Shown here: in pieces, positions 13,280-23,871 of the stretch | Position numbering within the stretch: the stretch's first letter is position 1 | Layout of the letters: the number at the start of each line of letters is the position of its first letter | Origin: Notolepis coatsorum | Taxonomy: Eukaryota > Chordata > Actinopteri > Aulopiformes > Paralepididae | Direction: 5' to 3' | Length of the DNA stretch: 64,000 nt | NCBI GenBank assembly: GCA_963971535.1 | Contig: CAXASK010002026.1 | Coordinates: 430,884-494,883, forward strand | Position numbers and translations under genes: made by a program | Notes under the pieces: generated by a model | Seen by the model: only the letters and a program-made list of their open reading frames with translations | What the model was told of the DNA's origin: nothing | Databases searched by the model: none

Positions 13280-14404
13280 GCCTGCTCTCTCCTTCCCTCT
13301 CATGGCTCTGCTCCATTGTTTAACACAAGGACACATGGCCGACTATAAGGAATACAGACATTGAGAATCTTATCCTTGAAGCCGACACTATCCTCTCACT
13401 CACTCAATGCACTCACACACACACAAATGGATTACAGGAGGATTCTGCGTAGGCATTTTAACTTGACAACAAATGCAAATATAAACGTTCATTCATGAGC
13501 ATTTATGTCCCATCAGCCACTGATATTTAGCAAAGCACTGAGCAAGGTAAATAAACTAGGCTCCAAGCGTCATGTTTTCAGTCAGCTCCCCCATGTTAAT
13601 TTATCCCATTCATTCTGTCAGCCTGATCCAGAGTCAGCCAGCCAGCGCAGCAGCAGCACCCAATACACCCTGCTATGCTGCCTAATATCCCCCGTAAGCC
13701 TCAGTGCATATCCCTCAGCAATAGATCTAACACACGCACGCACACACACACACAAGACCTCACACCACTGCAATGTATACACATTATGCACACATTTCAC
13801 AGGTCGTGGCATTCCCATTTACTTGCCTCCTGGTAATGGACACACACTGTTCTGCAAAATGGCTAGAGTGCGAATTTCTGTGGGCTCAGCAAATATGTGC
13901 TGCTTTATGTATTCATTCATATGGCTGAGAAAATACACAGCAAATGGGTGGGAGGGTGAGTGAGGGAGGGAGGGAGGTTATGGGCTTGTGCGGCGGGGTA
14001 GTGGGTAGGAAATATGATGCATCATAAAATTACCTCGTAGCAATGCTGCTGAGATTAGCTCGGCAGGAGTGGTACAAGCGTGATTGGGTTATGAGAATGC
14101 TTCTTGACTTAACCGGCCGGCAATTTGAGAGGGCAGTATGGGTGGGAGCGATGCTGGGCTTGGTCAGGTGTGAGGCTATGCTGTGGTCCAGCGGTCAGCT
14201 CGTGTGAACGGCACCTTTATAGACCGTCTATGGATGAAAGGCGTCCTTTGATTTGTTTTTCCTTTCACTGGCATGTCCGGTCAAATCAATTGAACACCTC
14301 TGATACAAACTCACAACATGAACACAGCATCACTGCTCTGCATCTAAAGCAGGCTTCACAGGAGGAACGCAGTGCAGCGTAGCCTACTGCCATACGATGC
14401 CCCT
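13280..14404. other. Mostly non-repetitive DNA, no gene recognised
   Basis: Short (CA)n runs at 13415 and 13738. The rest shows no similarity to other parts of the window and no domain-bearing frame. Confidence 0.45.
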
Positions 14405-14575
14405 ACGGTGCCGTCATGCAGTGGTTAGCACTGTTGCCTCACAGCTAGGAGGTCCTGGGTTCAAACCCCAGTGGAAGGCCTTGGAATGAGTTTGTATGTT
14501 CTTCCTGTGTTTGCGTGGGTTTCCACTCCGCTTTCCTCCCACACCATGAAAACATGCATGCTTGGTACAGTACTG
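14405..14575 (+). mobile_element. tRNA-derived SINE
   Basis: tRNA-like head (GTGGTTAGCACTGTTGCCTC as A-box region, GGGTTCAAACCCC as B box), followed by a body with GTTTGCGTGGGTTTCC and CTTTCCTCCCACA, typical of a very common fish SINE. Confidence 0.82.
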
Positions 14576-14579
14576 TACA

Positions 14580-14826
14580 GCCAGGGCCGCCTCAGGGGGG
14601 GGCCTCGCACATTTTTTTTTTCTTTTTATTTTTTTATTTTATTTTTTATTTTTTTTTGCGAGGCCCCCCTTCCCGCGAAATCTAGTTTTGCTTATATGCT
14701 TATATATTTCACATTAGACACGTTCCTGGCTCTGAGGCTCTGCAGGCAGCAGAATTGGTTTCAATGAGGGGAGGGGTTACAGCCAGGTAGCATCTGTTGA
14801 GTTCATTGTGTGCGTCTGTGTGCGTG

Positions 14827-14861
<35 letters not shown>

Positions 14862-14962
14862 CGTGAACCGACTCATTGCCAGACGTGAGCGATTCGACTC
14901 ACGCTCACGGCAATGAATCGGCTCTTATGAACGAGTCGCTCATGACCGACCCATCACTAGCG
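14580..14962. mobile_element. Fragments of hAT-like elements and a poly-G tract
   Basis: CAGGGCCGCC at 14581 followed by T-rich DNA and GCGAGGCCCCCC resembles one small element. A run of about 31 G follows (14830-14860). Then a palindromic GA-rich segment ends GACCGACCCATCACTAG, like the right end of a common fish hAT family. No matching left end was found. Confidence 0.45.
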
Positions 14963-15172
14963 TCTGACTATTTCGCGCGTGCAGCATTGGATGCCAGCCA
15001 AGATGAAGAGGACATCGTCCGCAGATGGACTGAAGATGAAAGTTGCTGCATGTTAGACAGTTCAGTCAGGCTAGCCATCCCGGTTAAAGACAGGGACAGC
15101 TAGTTAGCTTTAGCTACGTTATAATATTAAGTGTGGTTCAGTCGGGATATAGCCATGATGATGTCGGCTAGT

Positions 15173-16466
15173 TAGGGTTGCCACCTTTGACCAGTAGAAA
15201 TAAGGGACACCTATCATCGAGCGTGCGCGTAGCGCGCGAGAAATTTTTTTGGCTGGTTTTGGGGCGTTTTTTGGGCAAAAATGGCCGGATTTTGTCAGTA
15301 TTTTTTTTTTTTTATATTTCGGTTTTAGGGTTAGGGTTAGGGTTATGTTATTTAATTATTTTGGGGAGCCAGCCCCCCAAACTCCTGAAATGCATAGAAA
15401 TCTATGAAATCTAAATAAAACAATCTATGACATTTATATTAAAAAGAGCTAGCCCCCCAAACCCCTAAAATACATATAAATCTATGCATTTTGGAACAGT
15501 TACTATATATAGTCAAGAAAGCATTTAGTCATACTTAAAGTTTAAAGTGCTTTATTTGCATTTAACATTGTTTAAATAAATTGGCTGAACTATAGCCTCA
15601 ACGTGAGCATAATACTGTATGCATATAAAGTGCTGTAAAAACTAAGCCTGGGAACACTTTTACTCAAAGAGGACAATAATACAATGAAACACTTGTGTGA
15701 CCCAAATTAAAAGATTAATAAAAAATAAAGTGCAAAGAAGAGTATAGGCTCCGGGCTGCCAGGGCAGGTAAATAGAAATACTGACATCTAGTTAAAAACA
15801 CAACCAGATAAATAAGATGTAATATCCCATACCGAATCAATCTCAGGAGATGAAGTCATGAAGAACTGTGAAACCTGTGCTTGTGTCCTTTGCGTTCTGA
15901 TATTTCGGGAATGTTGTTCTCCTCCTGATGCATGCTGTCTGATGTCAGTCAGTCCACAATGCGCCACAGAAAACACATGCCTACCTACATACTTTACAGT
16001 TTGCTTTGTAAACATCTCCACTGACTATCACGCCAGAGGTTTGCCTCGTCCCACTCAGGTCTGTACTTCTGGAGGCGTTTTGTCTTTTTAGGACGCGGTG
16101 GAGTAGTGTCTGCTGTAGACAATCATTTCAAAGCGACTTCGAAAATAAATCACGCAGCGCACAGACTCTCTGATTGGCACAACGGCACAGAACTCTTCCT
16201 AGCAACGTGAAAGCGCTAATTCTCATTGGTCGGTGAGCTGCTGAGCGCACGCCCACCATACCCGAGTTGCCATGTCTGTTTATTTTCCGCAACTTTTGGA
16301 CACACTTTTGCTTGTTTTTGTAGGTCGGCTGGCTCATTTCTCTCACTAAACTGGCAACCTTAAAATACGGGACAAAGGGCGTCCCGTATCAGTTCAATAC
16401 GGAACGCGTCTTTTCGTTTCCAATTACGGGACAATTCCGTATTTTAAGGGACGGGTGGCAACCCTA
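15173..16466. mobile_element. Complete hAT-type element, 1294 bp
   Basis: Ends TAGGGTTGCCACC and GGTGGCAACCCTA form a 13-bp perfect inverted repeat. Both flanks carry the perfect 8-bp duplication CGGCTAGT (15165-15172 and 16467-16474). There is no transposase frame. The interior includes telomere-like TTAGGG triplets near 15327 and a T tract. Confidence 0.95.
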
Positions 16467-17507
16467 CGGCTAGTAGCTAGCTTAGCTAAATGCTAACTAG
16501 CGTTAGCTAACCTAGAGACAGCGCGTGCAGCCAAGATGAAGATGATGGTCGTTCGGCAGATGAACTTCGTCAACTCCACGCGGTTGTCTCCATCCTCTTG
16601 GACGTTTGGTGAGTTTTTAATGCCCTCTATTCTATTCCCGCCGTGGATCTCTCTCTCTCTCTCTCTGTCTCTGGAGCCAAACTGGCCGACTAGCTGTTGT
16701 AGTAGTGTAGTAGCTAACGGTGTGTGGCCTGGTGTCAGCACCTGTATTGCTTTTCTCACGTTACAGTTTTTCAGTGGTAGCCGCATAGCTTGCTTCTGCG
16801 TTAGCTAATGGTTAGCGATAGCCGGGTTGAGCTAACTGTTAGCCAGTTAGCTGTTTAGCTACGACGTTAGCTGCCGGCTGCGCTCGGCTGGGAACGTTAG
16901 CTTGATGCTATCAGTTAGCCTAGAGTTAGCTGTTAGCTTGTGCTACGACCATTGACATTAGCCGTGAGAATAGCAGGGGGTTCTGGCACTCTGACTACGA
17001 CATCATCTTTGACAGAAGATGTAGTCGGGCCTGCACCATGACAAGGCTCCGGCCATAGCTTATTTTTGTCCCGCCAGCGAGAGGCCTTTCGTCAACATGG
17101 AGACCTGTTTTGCGGCCTTTCGCCCTGCGTTCCTTGGTGCAGGTAAGATGAATGAAAATGTAATGACATTACCCCACTCTTCCTTCCTTCCCCTCCCGAA
17201 TGTTTTGTTAATAACGATGTTTTTTTCCAGGCAAATTATGTTACTTCACAACATTTGGAGATACGACATGTGCTGTGTGTGAATTTTGGGTAGCTTGGGT
17301 AGCGTTGGGCCGTTGGCCAAAGCTGTGTGTGGCCTGGTGTCATTACCTGGCTAGCCTATTTAGCTGATGTCGGCCATTGGCTCCTTGCTGCTTTGTTTTC
17401 TCTGGTATAGACCCTCTTCTCTTTGGATTTAAGTGTTGATCTTTGTCCTTTTGGATCTCTCATACATGCTCTCTCTCTAACACACACACACACGACAAAC
17501 ACACATG

Positions 17508-17539
<32 letters not shown>

Positions 17540-18508
17540 AACACACACAGTCTGCCTATGGCGGCCTTTCTCGATGGCTAGGCTGTGCTCGCTGAGTCTG
17601 TACCTAGTCAAGGATCTTCAGTCACAGTGCTCAGGTATTCTGCCACTGTGTACTCTCTGTTTAGGGCCAAATAGCATTTCAATTTCTTTCCAATGTGTCT
17701 CTCTCTCTCTCTCTCTCTCTGTACACTGTATATTGACTGTAGAACGGGAGCTCTCTCTCGCTCTCTCTCTTGCTATATGTTGACTGTATCATGCCCAGCC
17801 TCGGGCAGCGCTATTATTTAAGAAAATGTTGACTGTATGTTTTTTTTTTTTTACCTTTGGGGGGGGGGGGGGGTCGCGTTTCGCGTTAAATCTCGCACAG
17901 GGCTTCGCATTTCTCCCAGGCGGCTCTGTGTACAGCACATACATTGTGGCTGGAAAACAGAGTTTTCTCTGCACATAGAAACAGTGGACCTCATGCTCGA
18001 ACGGACTTACGAGAGAAAGTTACAAACAAATGTCTTCGTAACTCCACTTATGAACTTCTCAGGCCGGTTTTGGCATGATGGAACAGTTTCTTTTCGGAGA
18101 TTCGCTCGTAGCTACGAACAGGAGATCGCAGATAGGAGTAAGTCATACTGTGGAGCATGACAATATGGAAAGACTGCACACTTGTTCTCAATGCCACCTC
18201 CTGCTCTGTCTGGGGGTTGGTGAGTGTGGTCATGAACCAGGGGGGCAGCGCATATCCGCAATCTCCTTATAAAACAAGTCATTAGAATAATAGAAGCATA
18301 CAGTTGCTGGAAACTATTCATTATGCACGTATACAGTACGTACCAATTAGCCATGTGTCTGCAGCATCTCCTGTGCACACCGACAGATTTGTTCTGTAAG
18401 ATGTAGGAGTTATCTCAGCTCCTGGGAAGCAGGAGACCACTTAGAGCAGGTGGTTGAAGGTGGACAGTACCTGGACGTGTGGTGGCACAGGGTTTGAGCG
18501 TCTGGTCA
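16467..18508. other. No gene confirmed
   Basis: GCTA-rich low-complexity DNA (16467-16950), (TC)n runs at 16650, 17500-17535 and 17700-17720, and a poly-T then poly-G tract at 17840-17872. At 17096 an ATG opens a 16-codon frame that ends in a GTAAG donor-like site. It could be a first exon, but nothing downstream supports this. Confidence 0.4.
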
Positions 18509-18876
18509 GCCTGAATATTTTCCACAACAAAGTCGTGTTTCCGCGTCTCTGATTGGCCAGGTCATGTGACATGTACGCCCAATCGTGGGACCGCAAGTTT
18601 TTGGATGGTTAAGCTTAGGCGCTCTTTCGAAATTGGTTATGATTAGAGCATGGCGATAGAATGCCTGCCCTGGTTCCAAACTCTAACCTTAACCAACTGC
18701 GAAAGAGTCGCCTAAGCTTAACCAGTGATAAACTAGGCGTTAGTTAGTTTGCAGGCTGTTGGACCCGGAAATAGGCGCAGAACTTGCCGTCCCACGATTT
18801 GCGCACATGTCACATGACCTGGCCAATCAGAGCGCAAAACTCGAACGCGGAAACACAAATTTGTTGTGGAAAGTAT
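18509..18876. mobile_element. Foldback element with long imperfect inverted repeats
   Basis: Left arm TTTTCCACAACAAA...GATTGGCCAGGTCATGTGAC is mirrored on the right by GTCACATGACCTGGCCAATC...TTTGTTGTGGAAA. An inner pair contains TTAAGCTTAGGCGCTCTTTC and its complement CCTAAGCTTAA. The inner motif is shared with the foldback at 28260-28561. Confidence 0.85.
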
Positions 18877-19236
18877 AGACGCGTCTGGGCCGGCTCCTCA
18901 GTGCACGATCAGTGATATCTTCCAGCCGCAGTATAAACTGGACTTTGAAGAAGAAGTCTTTATTTATCATGCAGTTACACACATATGCGATGGGCGGCAC
19001 ACACAGGAAGACACACATGCAATGTCCCCCCCAAGGGCAGCCGGGAGCAGATAAGGGCTGCGGCGTGGGGCAGCACCCCGGGAACCAATCCAAGTTCTCC
19101 TGTCCGTCTTCGTCAGGGACGGATCGGGAGGGGAAACCCTTGTGAGTGTAACGGATATGTGCCGCGATAGTGTGACTACGGCACATCCTCACTCCCCAGA
19201 GGCATCCAAACTGAGCGCTTAGCAGGGAATTCCTTT
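18877..19236. other. No gene recognised
   Basis: Plain sequence with several short overlapping open frames and no domain. Confidence 0.45.
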
Positions 19237-19492
19237 CTTGGCGCAGCGGTTTGCGATGCTGGCCCCGGTGCGGACGCCCGGGGTTCGACTCCCACTCAAG
19301 GCATGGTCGAAGTAGTGGCAGGTTCAGCGTTGGACCGGCTACATGAGCACGGGGAGAACATTCAAACTCCACACAGAAAGGCCCGGGAGATACCCACCTG
19401 GGTACCTGGCAACGTGGAAACCTGGTCCCCAAGCGGGAATCGAACCCGTGACCGTGTAGTGTTAACCACTACACCACGTGCCGCCAGGTTGC
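19237..19492 (-). mobile_element. tRNA-derived SINE with a second tRNA-like head
   Basis: The minus strand reads GTGTAGTGGTTAACACTACA...GGGTTCGATTCCCGC from 19492 inward, then the usual body with GGAGTTTGAATGTTCTCCCC. At 19237-19300 the + strand carries another tRNA-like segment (GCGCAGCGGTTTGCGATGCT and GGGGTTCGACTCCCA). The two promoters therefore face each other. Confidence 0.75.
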
Positions 19493-20024
19493 ATATTGTG
19501 TGTGTGTGCGCTGAGTGCAGGTGCCCAGGAGCAGCTCCGTATGTATCCTCACCAAGCCGCCTGCATCAGGCTGCTGCATTGTTAATAAACTATCGATTTA
19601 TATGGAATTCGTTAAACTTATCCTTTGTGTCTGTAAAATGTAATTGTTAATGATACAAATATTGTCGTATTTATTATAATAATGATTTAATTCCGAGGAT
19701 GTCTGTAGAATCGACATGAACTCAATCACCAATGATTTATCCCTAATGAAGCCTTTAACCAGTTTAATCACTTGTGCATTGTATGTTACTATTGCACCTT
19801 ACTGTTACATTTGTACTCCAAAATGCCAAACTTGTTTTTGTTGTATTGTACATTTTCGAATTTCGAATCTAATTTTGATGAGTTGTAAATTGCTTTGGCG
19901 TTGCCTGTGGACTCGGTCCTGTGCATACGGTCCTCACAAGGGTCAGCACAACCAGAGGTGCAATGCTTAGCCTCCTTATAAGGAGCTGGCGGGTAGTTTC
20001 TGTATGCAAATTCAATTCAAACCT
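19493..20024. other. No gene recognised
   Basis: AT-rich, no domain-bearing frame. Confidence 0.45.
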
Positions 20025-20738
20025 TTATTTATTCTCGAAAAGAACAATTGAGGTCGAATTGCATGCGTGGTCGGGGAATGGAGGGGGCTCATCAATGTTC
20101 CCACATTCACCGACGAGCCTGTGCGTTTGGGCGTACGGAACAGGCAACCAGGAAGTGATCCCCCTGGCCGCAATACAAACATGCACCTGACTGGAATCTG
20201 CGGTGTTGCTCGTTGGAAGAGATACAAGCCCGACCCAGGTGCATGGGCTCGGCAGCCGAAGAGGACGGAGGGGAGCGAGGAGCAAAACGGGGAAATAATT
20301 TCCGGGGGACCCTCTCTGGTTTCGTGTACAGGGGGAGAACGAGATGATTCCGCGGCTAACACTAGCCCTCTCTCGACGGCGCTCATGGAGACGGGTGACC
20401 AGATTCCTGGCTAGAATAATTAGCTCATCCAAAGAATCTGATGTATCTCTAGTGGCTAATCCGTCCTTGAGAACGTCACTGAGTCTATGACGGAATACCC
20501 CTTTTAATGCCTCTTTGTTCCACCCGGAGTCGGCAGAAAATATACGGAACTCAATAGAGTATTCGCTGACACTGCGGTGGCCCTGGCGGATGGCTAAGAG
20601 TCTTGCAGACCCGCCAATGGGATGGTCAAAAACCTTTTGCAGCTCAGCTGTGAAATTGACAAAAGATGAACAGAGGGGTGACCCACGGTGCCAGAGCGCT
20701 GATGACCAAGCTAACGCATCTTCTTTGAGCAATCCCAT
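20025..20738 (-). pseudogene. Ty3/gypsy gag, capsid region and zinc knuckle
   Basis: Minus-strand frame with the gypsy gag signature: LAWSSALW, FVNFTAELQKVFDHP, the RQGHRSVSEYSIEFR block, and SGWN. A CCHC zinc knuckle (C-X2-C-X4-H-X4-C; CLYCGQGDHFLVAC) lies at about 20143-20184 but in another frame, so there is a frameshift after the capsid part. The gag N-terminus is about 1 kb away at 21780-22090, beyond a TTAA-flanked element. No pol follows. Confidence 0.88.
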
Positions 20739-20858
20739 TCAATCCCATCAATCCCATTGAACCCATTCAAGCTATACTTAATTTATCAGTGTGGTAGGTG
20801 AGGGGCTGTTGTTAAAAAATGAGTGCACACGTATGTATTGAAAAAGAAAAGATCTGCA

Positions 20859-21779
20859 TTAACACAATGGGGACCAGCCACGAGTTAACTCGGGTTTCGG
20901 TGCCATGCGTTGTGGACCTTAACTCGTGGCAAGTTGTTATTGTTTTATTCCATATTAATCACCGTATCAACGTCCCCGATCGACTCTGCAGATCTACCCG
21001 CATATGTGATTTCCGCAACATGCAATACCGGCCAGATCCTCTTAGGGGCGCCATCGCTCCACTGCAGTATCATTGAGGGCGAATGGGGGAAAATATATTT
21101 TACTGTCTATGGGCGTTTCATATGAGCCTGGATCCCAAGCGATCATCCTCCACCGTTGATCACGGTTTGAAGCGCAGATTTCAGCCTGGAATAATGGGAT
21201 TTATGATCAGCCAATGGACATATCGATCTACCAGATGCCGATGAATAATGGGGAAATGCTGCCGGCGATCACATGGGCTGACGGTAGGACACTCTTCACC
21301 CAAATTACAGCCGGATTGGACATTGTTGTAAAACGCAAGCGATCGATCAGTGAATGTGGCTACTTGAACGCACACTGTATTGCTAATCAATAATACTAAT
21401 CGGCGTCCCCCGCCGCCCCCATTTCATCCATAGATGCTCTGTAATAGTCCGGATGCTGAGCAGTTTGTTTTATTTCATTCGTATATATACAACAGAAATG
21501 CCCGTCGATATAACGTGACTAGCCTTTAGCCCTATAAATAGCTTTCCAGAAAAAATACTGGAATTCACGGCGCTATAAAATGACAACCAACCGATGGGAT
21601 TTTTATTTTCTTTAAGCCATTATGAAGGCACGGTTTATGCACTCAAGTGACAATGAGAATGGACAGATAGCAATACTATAAAGTATATATATAGCTATCC
21701 AAAAGTACATCGGTTTGTTTACAAAGCGTTGTCCTCCAGCCACATATTAGATGGCGAGGCCCGGTCGTCAAAGTGTTAA
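20859..21779. mobile_element. TTAA-flanked (piggyBac-like) element, 921 bp
   Basis: Left end TTAACACAATGGGGACCAGC and right end, read inward, TTAACACTTTGACGACCGGG are similar inverted repeats, each starting with TTAA as in piggyBac insertions. A 12-bp perfect inverted repeat GCCACGAGTTAA/TTAACTCGTGGC lies just inside the left end (20877-20888 and 20919-20930). It sits between the two halves of a gypsy gag. No transposase is seen. The superfamily is an inference from the TTAA ends. Confidence 0.6.
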
Positions 21780-22090
21780 GGTGACGTCGCCGTCATAGCA
21801 TTTGGGTGCTGGGACAAAAGGCTCCCTATACTGAGGCTGAGTTGGGGCATGTGGAGCTGCCGGGTCGGGGGCAGGTTCCGGTGTGCAGGGCTGGGCTGGG
21901 GAGGCAGTGAGGTGAGCGGCAATCTGATTTAACTGATAATCTTGTTGAGCAGAGTTGGTAGTGAGGGCTTGGAGTGTGGCAGATATCTCCTGGAGCATGT
22001 GTGTGTGTGCTGGTTTACCAGAGTTCCTTGGCTGGTGAGGGCACGCTGGAGCCGGTCCAGTTCTCCTGAGTCCTGTGGTGCTGGGTCCAT
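21780..22090 (-). pseudogene. Ty3/gypsy gag N-terminus
   Basis: ATG at 22090 opens MDPAPQDSGELDRLQRAL. After a (CA)n run at about 22000-22008 the frame shifts to HMLQEISATLQALTTN, continues through a Pro-rich stretch and reaches REPFVPAPKCYDGDV. There the homology ends at the TTAA element. This is the usual start of fish gypsy gag. The frameshift and truncation make it a pseudogene. Confidence 0.8.
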
Positions 22091-22438
22091 GGTGGTCCAA
22101 GTGTTCTGTTAGAGTGGTGTCTAGTGAACCCAAGAGCAGAACACAAGGCACAGGAGAATGAAGCGGTTTGGGGTATTTCATGGGAAAACCCAGAAGACGA
22201 CAAGGCAGGCAGTGAGAAAATACAGATGCGGGTTGTGTGTGTCCATGAGGTCCCGGGATGCAGGCTGGTGATGTCCAAGGGTGGGGGTGCAGACCGGAGG
22301 TGTGTGACACAGGAGAACAAGGGTAAGTATGACGTGGAATGCTGAGCATACAGGTAACACAAGGAGTACCACAGAATAGTGTAACAGCTACTAAAGGTCC
22401 AGAGAAGGTCCTACTACCAAGGCAGGTGAAAGGACACT
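22091..22438 (-). mobile_element. Probable 5' leader of the gypsy element
   Basis: Non-coding DNA upstream of the gag start on the minus strand, running into the assembly gap. The LTR expected beyond it is not visible. Confidence 0.45.
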
Positions 22439-22638
22439 NNNNNNNNNNNNNNNNNNNNNNNNNNNNNNNNNNNNNNNNNNNNNNNNNNNNNNNNNNNNNN
22501 NNNNNNNNNNNNNNNNNNNNNNNNNNNNNNNNNNNNNNNNNNNNNNNNNNNNNNNNNNNNNNNNNNNNNNNNNNNNNNNNNNNNNNNNNNNNNNNNNNNN
22601 NNNNNNNNNNNNNNNNNNNNNNNNNNNNNNNNNNNNNN
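22439..22638. other. Assembly gap (200 N)
   Basis: Exactly 200 N bases, so probably a placeholder of unknown true size. It separates the gypsy leader from a pyrimidine array and lies where the lrit1 LRR exon would be expected. Confidence 1.
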
Positions 22639-23475
22639 CTCTCTCCCGCTCACCCTCTCTCCTCCTCACCCTCTCTCCGCTCACCCTTTCTCCCGCTCAC
22701 CCTTTCTCCCGCCTCTCACCCTCTCTCCCGCTCACCCTCTCTCACCCTCTCTCACCCTCACCCTATCTCCCGCTCACCCTCTCTCACCCTCACCCTCTCT
22801 CACCCTCACCCTCTCTTCTCCTCACCCTCTCTCCCGCTCACCCTTTCTCCCGCTCACCCTCTCTCCCGCTCACCCTCTCTCCTCCTCACCCTCTCCTCCT
22901 CCCTCTCTCCCACTCACCCTCTCTCTCCCGCTCACCCTCTCTCACCCTTCTCCTGCTCACCCTATCTCCTCCTCCCTCTCTCCCACTCACCCTCTCTCTC
23001 CCGCTCACCCTCTCTCACCCTCTCTCCTGCTCACCCTCCTCCTCCTGCCTCCGCCCAGGTCTCCACGACAACCCCTCCCTGGGTGTGTGACTGTCGGCCT
23101 GTGATGTGAACCACCCCTCTCTCCCGCTCACCCTCTCTCACCCTCTCTCTCCTGCTCACCCTCTCTCCTCCTCCCTCTCTCCCACTCACCCTCTCTCTCC
23201 CGCTCACCCTCTCTCACCCTCTCTCCCGCTCACCCTCTCTCCTCCTCACCCTCTCTCCTCCTCCCTCTCTCCCACTCACCCTCTCTCTCCCGCTCACCCT
23301 CTCTCACCCTCTCTCCCGCTCACCCTCTCTCCCCCTGCCTCCCCTCCAGGTCTCCACGACAACCCCTGGGTGTGTGACTGTCGGCCTGTGATGTGAACCA
23401 CCCCTCTCTCCCGCTCACCCTCTCTCCCGCTCACCCTCTCTCCTGCTCACCCTCTCTCCTCCTGCCTCCCCCCCA
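22639..23475. repeat. Pyrimidine array abutting the lrit1 exon, with two decoy acceptors
   Basis: More than 800 bp of CTCACCCTCTCTCCCGCTCA-type repeats. Two copies of the start of the following exon are embedded in it: acceptor AG plus GTCTCCACGACAACCCC at 23059 and 23350. Each diverges after CTGTCGG into CCTGTGATGTGA and so reaches a stop. The true exon follows the third acceptor at 23475-23476. Confidence 0.93.
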
Positions 23476-23476
23476 G

Positions 23477-23782
23477 GTCTCCACGACAACCCCTGGGTGT
23501 GTGACTGTCGGCTCTACGACCTGGTCCAGTTCCAGAAGTCACCGACGGCCGCCGTGGCGCTGATTGACACGCGGCTGCGCTGCTCGGCACCGGAGAGCCT
23601 GTCGGGCGTCCTGTTCGGCGACGCGGAGCTGCGCCGCTGTCAGCCGCCGCGCGTCCACACGGCGGTGGCGCGCGTCCGGAGCGCGCCGGGCAACAACGTG
23701 CTGCTGCGCTGCGGGACCATCGGGGTGCCCATCCCGGACCTGACGTGGCACCGGACGGACGGACGAGCCCTGAACGGGACCG
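23477..23782 (+). CDS. lrit1: lrit1 penultimate coding exon (LRRCT end and Ig start)
   Basis: LRIT1 is a single-pass LRR-Ig-FN3 membrane protein of photoreceptor synapses. This 306-nt exon starts in phase 1 after AG at 23475-23476 and encodes GLHDNPWVCDCRLYDLVQF, the hallmark of the LRR C-terminal cap. The first Ig strand cysteine follows in LLRCGTIGVPIPDLTW, and the exon ends ALNGT at a GTGAGT donor (23783). The sequence aligns by eye with human LRIT1 along its length. The upstream exons for signal peptide, LRRNT and LRRs are not visible in 1-22438 and probably fall in the gap or outside the window. The exon is GC-rich, in sharp contrast to the intron. Confidence 0.95.
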
Positions 23783-23871
23783 GTGAGTCAGCGGTGGATT
23801 AACCCCTAACCAAAACTATACTCATATTCACCACGGATCAAACGGGAATGTATGGATGGATTTTTTTTTAG

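Noticed and set aside
14405..14475. tRNA gene
   Set aside because: Head of a common fish SINE with the typical downstream body.
15327..15350. Interstitial telomere repeat
   Set aside because: Only about three TTAGGG units, inside a hAT element.
20910..21125. Signal-peptide-like frame, possible lrit1 exon 1
   Set aside because: No ATG in frame, lacks the C-X3-C-X-C LRRNT start and a fitting donor, and lies within a TTAA-flanked element.
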